Shown piece after piece: positions 54,215 through 61,935 of a stretch of DNA of 64,000 nucleotides. The notes beneath the pieces are model-generated. The model worked only from the letters and a program-made list of their open reading frames with translations. It ran no database searches and was not told the origin of the DNA. The position numbers and the translations under genes are program-made. The stretch's first letter is position 1. Every line of letters starts with the position of its first letter. Source of the DNA: Actinomycetospora lemnae (GTDB taxonomy: Bacteria > Actinomycetota > Actinomycetes > Mycobacteriales > Pseudonocardiaceae); assembly GCF_028737315.1 (NCBI RefSeq), contig NZ_JAQZAO010000019.1:1-64000 (forward strand), given 5' to 3'.

Positions 54215-55087
54215 GTGACGCGAGCCCCGGGGCCCGCGAGCCACGAGCCGGACGGGCCGGGCCGGACGCCCGCGTCCGCCGCGCGCCCGGCCGGCCCGCC
54301 GGCCGACGAGGGCGAGACCACCGTGCTGCCGGTGGTCGGTCCGGCCGGGACGGGACGCACGGCGCCCGCGCTGCCCGAGGTCCCCGCGATCGCCGACATC
54401 GCCGCCCCCGGACGCCCGGACGTCGACGCCGTCGTCGCACCGGCGGAGCCCCCGGCCCGCCGTCGCCCCCGCCCGTCGCGGCACATGCGGGCGCGCGCCG
54501 ACGAGATGGCCCGCCTGCTCTCCCACGGGCAGGGGACGGGGCGCCGGGAGCGCCGCGGGCTGTCGTCGCTGCCGGCGGCCGCCGCGGTGATGGCCGCCGT
54601 CGCCGTCGGCGGCGTGGGCATCGCGCTCGGGCTCGACGCCCAGCGCACCGGGGCGCAGATGGCGCTGCCCGGCCTCCCCGACGTGCCGGCGGAGCAGACG
54701 CCGGTGCCCGGGACCACCACCGTCCCGACCGTCGACACCGGGGTCGTCGGCGCGCTCGAGCCCGACGTGTCCGTGCGCGTCGTGGAGCCCTCCTCGGTGG
54801 CCGCCTCCGCCCCCGGCGCACCGCAGCCGGTCGCGCCCCCGCGCGCGACCACCTCGTCACGGACCCGCCCGAGCGCGACGACGCCGCGCTCGACCACCCC
54901 CGAAGCCACCTCCCCCTCCACCCCGACCCCGCGCTCGACGTCGTCGCCGACCCCGCGCGCGGACGGCGGCGAGGACGCGCCCCCGCGGGAGGACACGGGC
55001 GCCGGGAGCCGGGACCTCGACGAGCTCGACGACGGCTCCGCGACCTCGTCGTCGCCCCTCGACGGGGGATCCACCACCGCGAACTGA
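54215..55087 (+). CDS. Single-pass membrane protein with Ser/Thr/Pro-rich tail
   Basis: 290 residues. Residues 1-95 are hydrophilic and Pro/Ala-rich, then an Arg-rich patch, one transmembrane helix near 110-135 (SSLPAAAAVMAAVAVGGVGIALGL), and a 155-residue extracytoplasmic tail rich in Thr, Ser, Pro and Asp. No family recognised. The GTG at 54215 is chosen for its GGGAGG box 7 bases upstream; in-frame ATG and GTG codons further upstream lack one. It stands between nos and the globin-reductase gene, divergent from nos. A functional link to NO is not shown. Confidence 0.7.
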   Translation: MTRAPGPASHEPDGPGRTPASAARPAGPPADEGETTVLPVVGPAGTGRTAPALPEVPAIADIAAPGRPDVDAVVAPAEPPARRRPRPSRHMRARADEMARLLSHGQGTGRRERRGLSSLPAAAAVMAAVAVGGVGIALGLDAQRTGAQMALPGLPDVPAEQTPVPGTTTVPTVDTGVVGALEPDVSVRVVEPSSVAASAPGAPQPVAPPRATTSSRTRPSATTPRSTTPEATSPSTPTPRSTSSPTPRADGGEDAPPREDTGAGSRDLDELDDGSATSSSPLDGGSTTAN

Positions 55088-55175
55088 CGCGGGCGGGCGC
55101 CCGTCCGGCGATGCCCCGCCGTGGGCCCCGGCCACCGTGGAGATCGACGACGGGGAGCGGTCGTCCCGCGACGAC

Positions 55176-55205
55176 GGGTGACGCGGCCGATCGGCCGCGT
55201 CACCC
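55176..55205. terminator. Perfect 30-base palindrome
   Basis: GGGTGACGCGGCCGA and TCGGCCGCGTCACCC are exact reverse complements with no loop. It lies about 90 bases after the membrane-protein stop and before the globin-reductase gene. Candidate terminator, or a dyad binding site for the downstream promoter. Confidence 0.65.
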
Positions 55206-55379
55206 GATCCGGGGGTGACCGGACTCCGCTCACCGGGCGTGGCCCTACGCTGACCGCACGGGGACACGACAGAGCGGTACCGGGTGCGACCGGGAGTAGC
55301 GTTCGCAGGTCGAGGACAACCGCTAGGGTGGCGCGACGCCGGGGGAGACCAGTCATCCGGGACGAGGAGTCGACCAGAC

Positions 55380-57080
55380 GTGACCGCAGCGAGGGACGAC
55401 CGTTCCCTGGCGGGGGGGCCGCTCGGCAGGTCCCCCGTACCGGGTGGTGCCCACGACCGTGACCTCCGTGACGATCACCGGGTGGACCCCCGGGGCGGCT
55501 ACGGCCGCTCCGAGCCCGACGGCTACGAGACGTCCTCCGGCCCCCTGTCCCGCCCCCTCGGCGCCGGTCGCCCGACCGGTCCCGACCAGACCGACAGCTC
55601 GGTCTTCGACATCGCCGACGACCGCCGTGACGGCCCGTCGTACCGACCGTCCACACCCGGGCCCGACCGCACCGGTCCCCATCGCTCGGCGTCCGAGGGG
55701 AGCTCGATGACCTACCCGCACGGCTCGTACGGTCGGCAGTCCGGCGTGCGCTCCTACCCGGGGTCCACGCCGGCCGCCGCGCCGCCGGCCCCGTACGACG
55801 GCGGCCGGTACGACGGGGCCCGTCCCACGGGTCCGTCGTCGATGCCGCCGATCCCCACCGCGCCGCCTCCGCCGCCGCCCGCGCCCGCCCCGGGCGCGCC
55901 GTCGGGCCGGGCGCCCGAGGGCGTCGGGCTGCCGGCGCCGCGGGAGGCCGCCGCGTCGAACGACGTGCACGACATGGTGTCGCTGATCCGGTCGAGCTTC
56001 GCCGCGGTCGCGCCCCGCTCCGAGGAGCTGACCCAGCTGTTCTACGGCTGGCTGTTCCGGATCGCGCCCGAGACCCGGGAGCTGTTCCCGGTCACCATGG
56101 AGCTGCAGCGCACCCGGCTGCTGCGGGCGCTGGTCCACGTGGTGCAGATGGTCGACCGGCCCGACGAGCTGTCGGTCTTCCTGCGCCAGCTCGGTCGCGA
56201 CCACCGCAAGTTCGGGGTCGTCGGCGAGCACTACGACAAGGTCGGCGAGGCCCTCCTCGGCGCGCTGCGCGAGACGGCCGGGCCGGCGCTGTGGACCCAC
56301 GAGGTCGAGGAGGCGTGGACCGGGGCGTACGGCATCGTCGCCCAGGCCATGCGCGAGGCGGCCGACGCCGAGCGCGGCCCCGCGGTGTGGATGGCCCGCG
56401 TCATGGAGCACCGGCGGATCTCCCAGGACCTCGCGGTGGTCCGGGTGCAGACCAGCCAGCCGGTGCCCTACCTGGCCGGGCAGTACGTCAGCGTGGAGAC
56501 GCCGCAGCGCCCGCGCATGTGGCGCTCGATGTCGCCGGCGAACGCGCCCGGTCCGGACTGCGTGCTCGAGTTCCACGTGCGCACGGTCCCGGGCGGCTGG
56601 GTCAGCCGGGCGATCGTGTCGCACGCCCGCGTCGGCGACGTGTGGCGCATCGGCCCGCCCATGGGCCAGATGACGCTCGACCCCCGCTCGCGCTCCGACC
56701 TGCTCATGGTCGCCGGCGGCACCGGCCTGGCGCCGGCCCGCGCGATCATCGAGCAGCTCATCATCGACGGCACCGACCGCAAGGTCGCGCTGTTCGTCGG
56801 CGGGCGCTCCTGGGCGGACCTCTATGACATCGAGGCCCTGCGGCGCAGCGCCCAGGAGAACCCGTGGCTGTCGGTGGTGCCCGTGGTCGAGGACGACGGC
56901 CGTCCTCACGGCGCGGAGACCGGCACGGTGGGCGAGGTCGTCGCCCGATACGGCGCCTGGGCCGACCGGGAGATCACGGTCAGCGGCTCCCCGCCGATGG
57001 TGCGCGCGACGGTCAACGCGCTCCTCGACGCCGGCACGCCGTTCCTCAACATCCACTACGACCCGTACCACACGGACTGA
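55380..57080 (+). CDS. Globin-FAD/NAD reductase (flavohemoglobin-like) with long disordered N-terminus
   Basis: 566 residues. After about 200 Pro/Gly/Asp-rich residues, the globin domain runs DMVSLIRSSFAAVAPRSEELTQLFYGWLF with the proximal-histidine region GRDHRKFGVVGEHYDKVG. The ferredoxin-reductase domain follows: AGQYVSVETPQRPRMWRSMSPAN (FAD), VAGGTGLAPARAII (NAD) and the C-terminal VSGSPPMVRATV. Flavohemoglobins oxidise NO to nitrate with O2. Third-position GC bias starts well before the ATG at 55707, so I choose the GTG at 55380; the ATG has a better ribosome site (GGGGAG). With nos 2 kb away it may protect against NO or supply electrons to NOS. Confidence 0.88.
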   Translation: MTAARDDRSLAGGPLGRSPVPGGAHDRDLRDDHRVDPRGGYGRSEPDGYETSSGPLSRPLGAGRPTGPDQTDSSVFDIADDRRDGPSYRPSTPGPDRTGPHRSASEGSSMTYPHGSYGRQSGVRSYPGSTPAAAPPAPYDGGRYDGARPTGPSSMPPIPTAPPPPPPAPAPGAPSGRAPEGVGLPAPREAAASNDVHDMVSLIRSSFAAVAPRSEELTQLFYGWLFRIAPETRELFPVTMELQRTRLLRALVHVVQMVDRPDELSVFLRQLGRDHRKFGVVGEHYDKVGEALLGALRETAGPALWTHEVEEAWTGAYGIVAQAMREAADAERGPAVWMARVMEHRRISQDLAVVRVQTSQPVPYLAGQYVSVETPQRPRMWRSMSPANAPGPDCVLEFHVRTVPGGWVSRAIVSHARVGDVWRIGPPMGQMTLDPRSRSDLLMVAGGTGLAPARAIIEQLIIDGTDRKVALFVGGRSWADLYDIEALRRSAQENPWLSVVPVVEDDGRPHGAETGTVGEVVARYGAWADREITVSGSPPMVRATVNALLDAGTPFLNIHYDPYHTD

Positions 57081-57096
57081 GCGGCGCCCCGGTTCC

Positions 57097-57147
57097 GCAG
57101 CGAACGGGTATCTCGCTGCTTCTACGCGTACGAGCTCCCCGTTGATC
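57097..57147. repeat. Palindromic repeat P3, intergenic copy
   Basis: Near-identical in reverse complement to 18651-18706 (core TATCTCGCTGCTTCTACGCG). CGAACGGG and CCCCGTT ends are inverted. It lies between the globin-reductase stop and a strong hairpin terminator. Confidence 0.82.
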
Positions 57148-57153
57148 ACAGGA

Positions 57154-57190
57154 GAACGGCGCCGCCCACGAGTCGTGGGCGGCGCCGTTC
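57154..57190. terminator. Bidirectional hairpin
   Basis: GAACGGCGCCGCCCAC (57154-57169) pairs perfectly with GTGGGCGGCGCCGTTC (57175-57190), 5-base loop. It separates the convergent globin-reductase and OsmC genes and can end both. Confidence 0.9.
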
Positions 57191-57214
57191 GTCCGTCTCG
57201 GGGCGGGCGACCCG

Positions 57215-57739
57215 TCAGGCGCCGGCGGGCTGGCGCGGGGTCATCTCGACCGAGAGCTGCGGCGGCTTGGCCAGCGTCTGGAAGACGACGCAGTACCGCT
57301 CGGTGAGCTTGTGCAGCGTGGCGAGGGTGTCGGCGTCGGCGTCGGTGTCGAGGTCGAAGCGCAGGCGGACCTCACGGAACCCGACCGGCGCGTCCTTGGC
57401 GACGCCCAGGGTGCCGCGGAAGTCGAGGTCGCCCTCGGCGTGCACGTTGCCCCCGCGGATCTCGACGCCCATCGAGGTGGACACGGCGCGCAGGGTGACG
57501 CCCGCGCAGGCGACCAGCGCCTCGAGCAGCATGTCCCCGGAGCAGAGCTGGGTGCCGTCGCCGCCGGTGGCGGGGTGCAGCCCGGCCTCGACGAGCGCCT
57601 GGGACGTCTGCACGCGGCAGGCGATGCCCGAGCCGTCGACGTCGCCGTAGGCCTTGAGCGTGACGACCGCCGACTCGGGGTCCTCCTTGTACTGCGACTT
57701 GAGCGGGCCCTGGGTCTCGGCGAGCTTCGTCTTGTCCAT
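57215..57739 (-). CDS. OsmC-family protein
   Basis: 174 residues. OsmC/Ohr fold thiol protein. Two cysteines in CSGDMLLEALVACAGVTLRAV fit the redox pair region, and the C-terminal LHKLTERYCVVFQTLAKPP is typical of the OsmC-like (not Ohr) group. Such proteins reduce organic hydroperoxides. ATG at 57737-57739. 32 bases downstream of the MFS gene on the same strand, so they may share a transcript. Confidence 0.88.
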   Translation of the reverse strand: MDKTKLAETQGPLKSQYKEDPESAVVTLKAYGDVDGSGIACRVQTSQALVEAGLHPATGGDGTQLCSGDMLLEALVACAGVTLRAVSTSMGVEIRGGNVHAEGDLDFRGTLGVAKDAPVGFREVRLRFDLDTDADADTLATLHKLTERYCVVFQTLAKPPQLSVEMTPRQPAGA

Positions 57740-57771
57740 GACCGCGATCCTCCCCCGTGATCGGTCGTGCG

Positions 57772-59163
57772 TCACCCGGTCGTCACGGGGGTCCGCACCC
57801 GCCGGGGTCGGCAGGCCGCCACCGCGAGGGCCCCGACCAGCGAGAACGCGACGAGCAGCGGCAGCGCGTCGTTCCAGCCCTCGACCAGCGCGGCCGGGCC
57901 GGCGCCGAGGGACGGGCGGGTGGCGACGACGGCGATCACGGTGGTCCCGATCGCCGAGCCGACGTAGCGGGCGGTGTTGTTGGCACCGCCGCCCATCGCC
58001 CCGCGGCCCGGGGGCACGCTGGCGACGGCCTCGCGGCCCAGCGACGCGTTGACGACCCCGCTCGCCGCGCCCGCGAGGGCGAGCCCGGGCACCAGCGAGA
58101 GAGGGCTGTCGTCCGGCGCGAGCCCGAGCAGCAGGAGCTGGCCGAGCGCGACGACGGCGAGGCCGCCGGCGAGCAGCAGCCGTCCCGACCAGGCGGCGGG
58201 CAGGCGGCGGGCGAGCAGCGCGGTGACGACGCTCGTGCCCGACCACGCGAGCAGGAGCAGGGCGCCGACCACCGCGGTGCTGCCCAGCCCGCGCTCGACG
58301 ACGGTGGGCAGGAAGGAGGTCGAGGCGATGATGCCCATGCCCGTCGCGAGCGCCCCGACGGTGGCCGCGACGAACGCCGGCGACGCGAACAGGCCCAGGT
58401 CGAGCATGGGGGCGGCGCGCCGACGCTCGAGGACGACGAACACGGCGAGCAGCACGACGCCGGCCGCGAGCAGGGCGAGCACGCCGGGCCGGGCGAACCC
58501 CGACCGGCCCTCGACGAGACCCGCGAGCAGCGCGGCGAGGCCGGCGGCGAGGACGAGCACGCCGGGCACGTCCACCGGGCGCGGAGTCTCGGCGCGCGAC
58601 TCCGGCACCGCGCGGGCGGTGACGAGGGCGAGGACCAGCGCGGCGAGCGCGGCGGCCCAGTAGGCGCCGGTCCAGCCGACGACGCGGTCGAGGCCCGACG
58701 CGAGGAACGGGCCCGCCGCGATGCCGGCGCCGAGGCTCGCGCCCCACACGCTGCTGGCCGTGCGCGCCTCGTGGGTGCCCGCGGGGAAGGCGTGGCCGAG
58801 GAGCCCCTGGCTGCACGCGACCAGCGCCGCCGCCCCGATGCCCTGCAGCACGCGGGCGACGACGAGCACGAGGGCGTTGGGGGCCAGCGCGCCCAGGACC
58901 GAGGACGCCGCGAGGACCCCCGCGCCGAGCACGAGGACCCGGCGCCGGCCGAGGTCGTCGCCGAGCGCGCCGACCGAGAGCAGCGCCACCCCGAGCCCGA
59001 TGCTCATCGAGCTGAGGATCCACGCCTGCGCCTCGGGGCCCGCCCCGAGCGTGGTGGCCGTCGAGGGCAGCGTCGCGAGGGGCGTCGTGAAGACGACGAG
59101 CGCGAGGAACGTGGCGGTCCCGGCGACGGCGAGCACGGCGCGGGGGCGGTCGACCGGGGGCAC
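57772..59163 (-). CDS. MFS transporter (drug-efflux, DHA2-like)
   Basis: 463 residues, with 12-14 hydrophobic helices. The motif A loop is GALGDDLGRRRVLVLG, with VVARVLQGIGAAAL in helix 4 and a GPFLASGLDRVVGWTGAYWAAA stretch of the EmrB/QacA type. It exports an unknown compound. GTG start. Divergent from the HxlR regulator gene with 47 bases between, and a dyad in that gap (59184-59202), so HxlR very likely controls it. Confidence 0.88.
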   Translation of the reverse strand: MPPVDRPRAVLAVAGTATFLALVVFTTPLATLPSTATTLGAGPEAQAWILSSMSIGLGVALLSVGALGDDLGRRRVLVLGAGVLAASSVLGALAPNALVLVVARVLQGIGAAALVACSQGLLGHAFPAGTHEARTASSVWGASLGAGIAAGPFLASGLDRVVGWTGAYWAAALAALVLALVTARAVPESRAETPRPVDVPGVLVLAAGLAALLAGLVEGRSGFARPGVLALLAAGVVLLAVFVVLERRRAAPMLDLGLFASPAFVAATVGALATGMGIIASTSFLPTVVERGLGSTAVVGALLLLAWSGTSVVTALLARRLPAAWSGRLLLAGGLAVVALGQLLLLGLAPDDSPLSLVPGLALAGAASGVVNASLGREAVASVPPGRGAMGGGANNTARYVGSAIGTTVIAVVATRPSLGAGPAALVEGWNDALPLLVAFSLVGALAVAACRPRRVRTPVTTG

Positions 59164-59183
59164 GTCGGGGACGGTAGCAGCCC

Positions 59184-59202
59184 AGGTTCGGTCATTGAAC
59201 CT
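59184..59202. promoter_or_regulatory. Candidate HxlR operator
   Basis: AGGTTC (59184-59189) and GAACCT (59197-59202) form a perfect dyad with a 7-base spacer GGTCATT, centred in the 47-base gap between the divergent MFS and HxlR genes. Placement and symmetry suit a dimeric winged-helix regulator. Confidence 0.6.
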
Positions 59203-59210
59203 CTGGCGGT

Positions 59211-59771
59211 GTGACGACTACCGTGGTTGGCGTGCCGCTGGGGAAGGACTACGACCGCCAGGACTGCGCGCTCGCCCGCGCGCTGGAGGTCGTCGGCGAG
59301 CGCTGGACGCTGCTCGTGCTCCGCGACTGCTTCTTCGGCGTCCGCCGCTTCGCCGACCTGCGCGCGCACCTCGACATCCCGCGCGCCGTGCTCTCCGACC
59401 GGCTGGCGACCCTCGTCGACGCCGGCATCCTCGAGCGCCGGCCCTACGCGCCCGGTCGCGACGAGTACGTGCTCACCGAGGACGGGCTCGACCTGTGGCC
59501 CGCGCTGTTCAGCCTCGCCCGCTGGGGCGACCGGCACCGCGTGGGGCCGGGCGGGGGGCGGCGCCGGTTCCGCCACGCCGACTGCCCGGCGGGCGGCGCC
59601 GACCTCGCCGCCGGCGGCGTCTGCCCGGCGTGCGGCACCCTGCCGCCGCCCGCCGCCCTGGAGACCCGGGCGCTCGACCCCGACGAGGACGACGGCACCC
59701 GCCCCGAACGCGACGACGCCGTCAGCCGCGCCCTGCGCCGCCCCCACCGGCTCCTGACGCCGCTGCCGTGA
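59211..59771 (+). CDS. HxlR-family transcriptional regulator
   Basis: 186 residues. The HxlR winged helix is complete: CALARALEVVGERWTLLVLRDCFFGVRRFADLRAHLDIPRAVLSDRLATLVDAGILERRPY, then YVLTEDGLDLWPALFSLARWGD. A C-terminal extension has cysteines HADCPAGG and GVCPACG, which could bind zinc or sense redox. GTG at 59211 or a later GTG in frame. Divergent from the MFS gene, which it probably represses. Confidence 0.9.
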   Translation: MTTTVVGVPLGKDYDRQDCALARALEVVGERWTLLVLRDCFFGVRRFADLRAHLDIPRAVLSDRLATLVDAGILERRPYAPGRDEYVLTEDGLDLWPALFSLARWGDRHRVGPGGGRRRFRHADCPAGGADLAAGGVCPACGTLPPPAALETRALDPDEDDGTRPERDDAVSRALRRPHRLLTPLP

Positions 59772-59783
59772 TGGGCGAGGGCG

Positions 59784-60236
59784 TCACCACGCGCCCACCG
59801 GCCGGCGGATGGCGACGTTGGCGTGGTTGAACAGGTTGGTCAGCGCGATCTGCGCGACGAGCCCGGCGAGCGCCGTCTCGTCGAAGTGCCGGGTGGCCTC
59901 GGCCCAGACCTCGTCGGAGACGGGGTCCGGGCGGTCGGCGATCCGCGTCGCCGCCTCGGCCAGCGCGAGCGCGGCCCGCTCGGCGTCGGTGAACCCCGGG
60001 GCCTCGCGCCACACCACGAGCATGGCCAGCCGGTCCTCGGACTCGCCGTTCTTGCGCATGGTCCTCGTGCCCGAGTCCACGCAGAACGCGCAGCCGTTGA
60101 TCTGGCTGACGCGCAGGTGGACGAGCTCCAGCGTGGTGTCCGGCACGCCGGCGGAGCGGATGGTGCCGATCATCGACCCCACCGCCTCGCCGAAGCCGGG
60201 CAGCGCGCGGGTGAAGTGCTCCAGTCGTCCGGCCAT
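59784..60236 (-). CDS. Carboxymuconolactone decarboxylase/AhpD-like protein
   Basis: 150 residues. The AhpD-type redox motif is INGCAFCVDSGTRTMRKNGE (CxxC), preceded by LRVSQ and followed by the helical WREAPGFTDAERAALALAEAATRIAD. Members act in alkylhydroperoxide defence or as small decarboxylases; the CxxC favours the peroxidase-like type. ATG at 60234-60236. Divergent from an ECF41-type sigma gene. ECF41 factors are typically encoded beside such proteins and control them. Confidence 0.9.
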   Translation of the reverse strand: MAGRLEHFTRALPGFGEAVGSMIGTIRSAGVPDTTLELVHLRVSQINGCAFCVDSGTRTMRKNGESEDRLAMLVVWREAPGFTDAERAALALAEAATRIADRPDPVSDEVWAEATRHFDETALAGLVAQIALTNLFNHANVAIRRPVGAW

Positions 60237-60254
60237 GATGGTCTCCTCTGTCGG

Positions 60255-60281
60255 TGTCACATCGACCGGCGGTCGCCGGTC
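60255..60281 (+). promoter_or_regulatory. Candidate ECF41-type promoter upstream of the sigma gene
   Basis: TGTCACA (60255-60261), 16-base spacer, then GGTC (60278-60281), 36 bases before the sigma ATG. ECF41 promoters have TGTCACA as -35 and CGTC as -10, so this site matches apart from one -10 base and points to autoregulation. I found no equally good site facing the decarboxylase gene. Confidence 0.6.
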
Positions 60282-60317
60282 ACCAGGGAGACCTCTCGCG
60301 ACGCAGGGATGTGACCG

Positions 60318-61196
60318 ATGGACACCGAGAATCTCGCCACGACCTTCGAGACCCACCGCCCGCACCTGCGCGCGGTGACGATGCGGCTGCTCGGCAGCCC
60401 CGTCGAGGCCGACGACGCGGTGCAGGAGACGTGGCTGCGGCTGGCGCGCACCGACGTCTCCGAGGTGGAGAACCTGCGCGCCTGGCTGACGACGGTCGCC
60501 GGGCGCGTGGCGCTGACCATGCTGCAGCGGCGCGGGACGCGGGCGGAGTCGGACCTCGCCGAGGCCGAGGCGGCCGTCGACGAGGAGCCCGACCCCGAGA
60601 CCCGGGCTCTGCAGGCCGACGCGCTCGGTGCCGCCCTGCACGTCGTGCTCGAGCGCCTCGAGCCCGCCGAGCGCCTGGCGTTCGTGCTCCACGACCTGTT
60701 CGCCGTCCCGTTCGACGAGATCGCGACGGTCGTCGAGCGCAGCCCGGCCGCGGCACGCCAGCTCGCGAGCCGCGCCCGCCGGCGCGTCCGCGGGGGCTCG
60801 GCGGACGGCGACCCGGACCCGGCGCGCCGCCGCGAGGTCGTCGCGGCCTTCCTCACCGCGGCGCGCGACGGCGACTTCGCCGGGCTGCTCGGCGTCCTCG
60901 ACCCCGACGTCGAGCTGCGCGCCGACCGCGTCGCGCTGGCCGCGGCCGCCGCGAACCCGAACGCGCCGCAGGTCGGCGGGGAGATGCGCGGAGCCGAGGT
61001 CGTCGCCCGCGTGTTCACCGGTCGCGCCACCGCCGCGCAGCCGGCGCTGCTCGACGGCGCGTTCGGCGTGGCCTACGCCCCGGGCGGGCAGGTGCGCGCG
61101 GCGTTCGACCTCGTCATCGTGGGCGGGCGGATCGTGGCCATCGAGATGATCGCCGACCCGGACGTGCTCGCCGGGATCGAGGTGGAGCTGCGGTGA
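60318..61196 (+). CDS. ECF41/SigJ-type sigma factor with SnoaL-like C-terminal domain
   Basis: 292 residues. Sigma region 2 (FETHRPHLRAVTMRLLGSPVEADDAVQETWLRLAR) and region 4 (LERLEPAERLAFVLHDLFAVPFDEIATVVERSPAAARQLASRARRRV) are followed by a C-terminal SnoaL/NTF2-like domain from about 175 (VVAAFLTAARDGDFAGLLGVLDPDVELRADR). That extra domain controls the sigma factor's own activity in place of an anti-sigma. ATG at 60318. Neighbouring carboxymuconolactone decarboxylase is the expected target class. Confidence 0.92.
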   Translation: MDTENLATTFETHRPHLRAVTMRLLGSPVEADDAVQETWLRLARTDVSEVENLRAWLTTVAGRVALTMLQRRGTRAESDLAEAEAAVDEEPDPETRALQADALGAALHVVLERLEPAERLAFVLHDLFAVPFDEIATVVERSPAAARQLASRARRRVRGGSADGDPDPARRREVVAAFLTAARDGDFAGLLGVLDPDVELRADRVALAAAAANPNAPQVGGEMRGAEVVARVFTGRATAAQPALLDGAFGVAYAPGGQVRAAFDLVIVGGRIVAIEMIADPDVLAGIEVELR

Positions 61197-61202
61197 TCGT
61201 GG

Positions 61203-61251
61203 GTGCTTTCCTGACGCCCAGTGTCAGCGTGGACGCCACGCTGACACACCC
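61203..61251 (+). repeat. Palindromic repeat P2 and probable terminator
   Basis: GTGTCAGCGTGG and CCACGCTGACAC (61221-61232 with 61236-61247) are perfect arms around ACG. The leading TTTCCTGACG marks it as P2, with outer bases resembling P1. It lies between the convergent sigma and response-regulator genes and may end both. Confidence 0.82.
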
Positions 61252-61257
61252 CGTGCG

Positions 61258-61935
61258 TCAGATCAGGCCCATCTTCGAGGCGGCGTAGACGGCCTCGGCG
61301 CGGCGGGTGACGTCGAGCTTGCGCATGAGGTTGCCGACGTGGAACTTCACCGTCGTCTCGGAGATGAAGAGCTCGCGGCCGATGGTGCGGTTGGACATGC
61401 CGCGGGCGAGCAGGCGCAGGACGTCGAGCTCGCGGCCGGTCAGCGGGTCGCCGTGGGGCTGCTGTCCGTTGAGGGAGCGCACCACGGCGGCCGCCGAGCG
61501 GGAGTCGAACGCCGACTCGCCGCGCGAGACCGCGCGGATCGCCGCGGTCAGCTCGGTGGTGTCGACGTCCTTGACGACGTAGCCGCGCGCGCCGGCGTGG
61601 ACCGCCTCGACCACCAGGCGGTCGTCGAGGAACGTCGTCAGCACGAGCACGCCGACGCCGGGGTGCGCCTGGGTGAGCTGGCGGCACAGCTGCAGGCCCT
61701 CGGAGTCCGAGCTGGTCGAGAGCTTGAGGTCGAGCAGCACGATCGACGGCCGCTGGTGCGCGACGACGGCGAGCGCCTCCGCCGCGCTCGACGCCTCGCC
61801 GACGATGGCGAACTGCGGCTCGCGCTCGAGCACCGAGCGCAGGCCCTGGCGGACGATGGCGTGGTCGTCCACGAGGACGATGCGCACCTCGCCCCGCTTG
61901 GCGGCGGCGCGGGCGGGTACGCGGATCTCGGTCAT
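61258..61935 (-). CDS. NarL/LuxR-type response regulator
   Basis: 225 residues. Receiver VRIVLVDDHAIVRQGLRSVL with phospho-aspartate near 69 (IVLLDLKLS) and lysine in YVVKDVDTTEL. HTH: LTGRELDVLRLLARGMSNRTIGRELFISETTVKFHVGNLMRKL. The ATG overlaps the kinase stop by 4 bases. Adjacent to an iron alcohol dehydrogenase gene; in mycobacteria (from memory) a kinase-regulator pair, MnoSR, beside such genes controls diol and methanol oxidation. A similar role is likely but unproven. Confidence 0.9.
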   Translation of the reverse strand: MTEIRVPARAAAKRGEVRIVLVDDHAIVRQGLRSVLEREPQFAIVGEASSAAEALAVVAHQRPSIVLLDLKLSTSSDSEGLQLCRQLTQAHPGVGVLVLTTFLDDRLVVEAVHAGARGYVVKDVDTTELTAAIRAVSRGESAFDSRSAAAVVRSLNGQQPHGDPLTGRELDVLRLLARGMSNRTIGRELFISETTVKFHVGNLMRKLDVTRRAEAVYAASKMGLI

